Source of the DNA: CAZVFX01 sp964626565
GTDB taxonomy: Bacteria; Myxococcota_A; UBA9042; CAIXZC01
NCBI GenBank assembly: GCA_964626565.1
Contig: CAZVFX010000080.1
Span: 1-33,150, forward strand
Length of the DNA stretch: 33,150 bases
Direction of reading: 5' to 3'
Below, piece by piece: positions 31,289-33,150 of the stretch. The number at the start of each line of letters is the position of its first letter. The stretch's first letter is position 1. Under the pieces are notes generated by a model. It did no database searches and had not been told where the DNA came from. It worked only from the letters and a program-made list of their open reading frames with translations. The position numbers and the translations under genes are program-made.

Positions 31289-31913
31289 GCGGGGCAAGTT
31301 CATCGTTCTGGAAGGAATAGACGGCGCCGGAACCACCACCCAGGCGGGGCTGCTGCACGACTGGGTGCGTGGGCAGGGGATCCCGGCAGTGACCACCAGG
31401 GAACCGTCGGATGGGCCCATCGGCGCACTGATTCGAAATGCACTTAAGGGGCGCATTCGGCTGCCCGGATCCGCCGGGCCGCTGCCGGCCGAAGCCATCG
31501 CATTGCTGTTCGCTGCGGACCGTATCGACCATCTCCATGCTGAAATTGAGCCCGCGCTCGAGAAAGGTGCGTGGGTCATCTCGGACCGCTACCTGGATTC
31601 CTCGGTCGCGTACCAGGGCACCCTCATCGACAACGCCTGGGTGCAAGAAATTAATCGTTACGCGGTCACGCCCGATCTCACCTTCTTCCTCAAAGTGGAT
31701 GTTGACGTCGCGTTGGCCCGGATATCGGGTACGCGGGTTTCCAAAGACCTGTTCGAAACTCGTGATCTGCTAACTCGAATTGCGGCGGGATACGACCGGC
31801 TCTACGCCACCCACCCCGGCCGCGCTGATATTCTCGACTCCTCCCTTCCCCTCGGGGAAGTCCATGACAAGATGGTGGTTGCCGTGAAGGCGGCGTTTCC
31901 CCGGGATCCCTAA
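31281..31913 (+). CDS. tmk: Thymidylate kinase
   Basis: A 210-residue protein from GTG 31281, preceded by GGAGGAGG. It phosphorylates dTMP to dTDP. The P-loop is EGIDGAGTTTQ (usual form EGxDGxGKT/STQ; here a Thr stands where most have Lys-Ser/Thr, as in the GAGT/TTQ subgroup). The DR(Y/H)-type motif is SDRYLDSSVAYQG, and the REPSDGPIGALIR segment matches the REP substrate loop. The lid is near RISGTRVSKDLFE. It is a housekeeping gene inside a respiratory neighbourhood, sharing a transcript with rpoZ. Confidence 0.92.
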   Translation: MSKRGKFIVLEGIDGAGTTTQAGLLHDWVRGQGIPAVTTREPSDGPIGALIRNALKGRIRLPGSAGPLPAEAIALLFAADRIDHLHAEIEPALEKGAWVISDRYLDSSVAYQGTLIDNAWVQEINRYAVTPDLTFFLKVDVDVALARISGTRVSKDLFETRDLLTRIAAGYDRLYATHPGRADILDSSLPLGEVHDKMVVAVKAAFPRDP

Positions 31914-33118
31914 TGACCACACCCTGGCATGAGAGACTCATCGTCAGGCTGTTTGTACCGGTAGCGTTTGTAGTCCTGCTTTCAATCTGCGCATCACTGA
32001 CCTGGGTCTACTACATCGAAAGCAATCGCCTCGTGGATCGCGCCCGCACCGAGGCGGCACTGATAAACGAGGTGGTCCATTCCGGCCTGCACGACCATAT
32101 GCTGCGCAATGACGCCGAGGGGCTTCAGACCGCCATTGAACGGGTCAAGAAGAGCGGCGGGTTACGGCGTGTTTCCATAGTGAATAATGAGGGGAAGGTG
32201 ACCTTCTGCACCAGCGAATTGGAGCGTGGAACCACCCTGGAATTCGAGGATCGCATCTGTCAGACTTGTCATGCCACCTCCCCCCCCGGCACTGAGACTG
32301 TAGTCGATATTTCAGGGGAGGGCGGCCATATCGTCAGCGCAGTGAGTTCTATCCCCAACGAGGAAGCTTGCCACAAATGCCATGACACCGATGACAAGCA
32401 CCTCGGAGTTCTTCTCGTGACCAGCGATTTTCGCCCCCACGAAGAGGCGATGAAGAGTATCCAGAAGACCCTGGTCGCCATTGGGGCCTCGACCATCGCC
32501 CTCCTCGCCCTCCTCGCATTGCTGGTTATGCACCTGTTCGTGCAGAGGCCTGTGGACTTGCTGCTGGAAGGGGTGAGGCGGTTTCAGGGCGGTGAACTGG
32601 ACCGTGCCATCGAAATCGGCAGTGGCGGCGAACTGGGAGAGGTGGGGGAGGCCGTCAACGACCTTTCCGCGAGCGTTAGCGGTCAGATGGAGCGAATCCG
32701 TGAGCAGAACTTCGAGTTGTCGGTTCTATACGCGGTGGTAGGCCGGCTTAGCACGACCATCAACCTGCTGGAGTTGAGGGGCGTGATACTGGACCTCATT
32801 GTGGAGGTTTTCGAAGGGGTGGAGTGCGCCGCGTTCGCTTTCCGCCCCTTGTCCGACGGAGTTATCGAGATGTCTCGCCGGATAGCACCGTTCGACGGGC
32901 CGGATGAAAGCTCGGTTCTGGAGATGCGAGGGGGAAACGTAGTCCCGTGCGCCGAGTTTCCGGGACTTGCCCAGTGGGCGAGGGGCGGATACGACGAGCC
33001 TGCATCGGTGGAAACCGAGTGGGATCGCCTCATTCCGTTGGAAGTGAACGGCAAGCGCATCGGAGCGTTGTTCGTCCGCAAGCAAAAAACATCGTATGTA
33101 ACCGTTCACCTGGGGTGA
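31913..33118 (+). CDS. Membrane sensor with diheme c-type periplasmic domain, HAMP and GAF-like domain
   Basis: A 401-residue protein coupled to tmk (TAATG, one base shared). Helix one (about 11-33) is followed by a periplasmic domain (about 34-185) with two CX2CH motifs at residues 116-120 and 153-157. Then come helix two (about 188-210), a HAMP linker (about 210-262), a coiled segment and a GAF-like domain (about 270-390). Hemes in the sensor domain suggest it reads redox state, acceptor or a gas. No kinase, cyclase or methyl-acceptor output domain is present before the TGA at 33116-33118. Either the protein acts through a partner, or the frame is broken near the run GGGG just before the stop; the -1 frame continues open to the window edge. 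The window ends 32 bases later, so this cannot be settled. Confidence 0.82.
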   Translation: MTTPWHERLIVRLFVPVAFVVLLSICASLTWVYYIESNRLVDRARTEAALINEVVHSGLHDHMLRNDAEGLQTAIERVKKSGGLRRVSIVNNEGKVTFCTSELERGTTLEFEDRICQTCHATSPPGTETVVDISGEGGHIVSAVSSIPNEEACHKCHDTDDKHLGVLLVTSDFRPHEEAMKSIQKTLVAIGASTIALLALLALLVMHLFVQRPVDLLLEGVRRFQGGELDRAIEIGSGGELGEVGEAVNDLSASVSGQMERIREQNFELSVLYAVVGRLSTTINLLELRGVILDLIVEVFEGVECAAFAFRPLSDGVIEMSRRIAPFDGPDESSVLEMRGGNVVPCAEFPGLAQWARGGYDEPASVETEWDRLIPLEVNGKRIGALFVRKQKTSYVTVHLG

Positions 33119-33150
33119 GAATGTCGGCCGTGTTTCAGGCAGCGAGTGCG

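Overview
The window is a respiratory gene island from a GC-rich bacterium. It is crowded with multiheme c-type cytochromes: by my count 84 candidate heme-attachment motifs in 11 proteins (82 CX2CH, one CX3CH, one CX4CH). The families point to a lineage in or near the former Deltaproteobacteria. They include ImcH-like and CbcL-like inner-membrane cytochromes, class III (c3) cytochromes, CX4CH/CX2CH lipoproteins, a MopE-type metal-binding motif, and a C-terminal anchor resembling MYXO-CTERM, which suggests a Myxococcota-like relative. I cannot name the genus. No 16S rRNA, tRNA, IS element, phage gene or CRISPR array is visible.

Layout. (1) 1-5158: an 11-heme cytochrome c fused to a five-helix cytochrome b, then on the minus strand an apparently exported methyltransferase-fold protein and two tetraheme c3 cytochromes. 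(2) 5463-8576: a three-gene signalling unit made of an anchored PhnD-type binding protein, a NarX-type kinase and a NarL-type regulator. (3) 8589-9149: an orphan four-cluster ferredoxin. (4) 9412-11701: an outer-membrane beta-barrel and an 11-heme periplasmic cytochrome, a candidate porin-cytochrome conduit. (5) 11826-16565: a nine-heme membrane cytochrome, a Tat-exported iron-sulfur protein, an NrfD-type quinone-interacting protein and a polytopic membrane protein. (6) 24278-16555, minus strand: cytochrome c maturation System II (ResB and CcsA), a 13-heme lipoprotein, a 19-heme c/b fusion and an ImcH-like NapC/NirT cytochrome. (7) 24474-30158: a tetraheme/MopE/Cys-rich surface protein, a Rieske protein, a monoheme lipoprotein, a DUF5777-like barrel, a heme-c-free cytochrome b and a PDZ lipoprotein. 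(8) 30270-33118: rpoZ, a lipoprotein, tmk and a diheme c-type sensor with a GAF-like domain, in one tightly coupled operon.

How it may work (inference). Several membrane modules could take electrons from quinol: two c/b fusions, the NapC/NirT protein and the FeS-NrfD module. Small c3 cytochromes and multiheme carriers would pass electrons across the periplasm, and the barrel/11-heme pair could carry them through the outer membrane to an extracellular acceptor such as a metal oxide, an electrode or a partner cell. CcsA/ResB would supply heme ligation. The PhnD-kinase-regulator unit and the diheme sensor would adjust expression to acceptor or redox state. No catalytic reductase for a soluble acceptor (molybdopterin, NrfA or Dsr type) is encoded here, which favours extracellular electron transfer or an interspecies route over soluble-acceptor respiration.

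Start sites were chosen from Shine-Dalgarno spacing, signal peptides, stop/start overlaps and candidate promoters. All family names are from memory of motifs, not from a database search.
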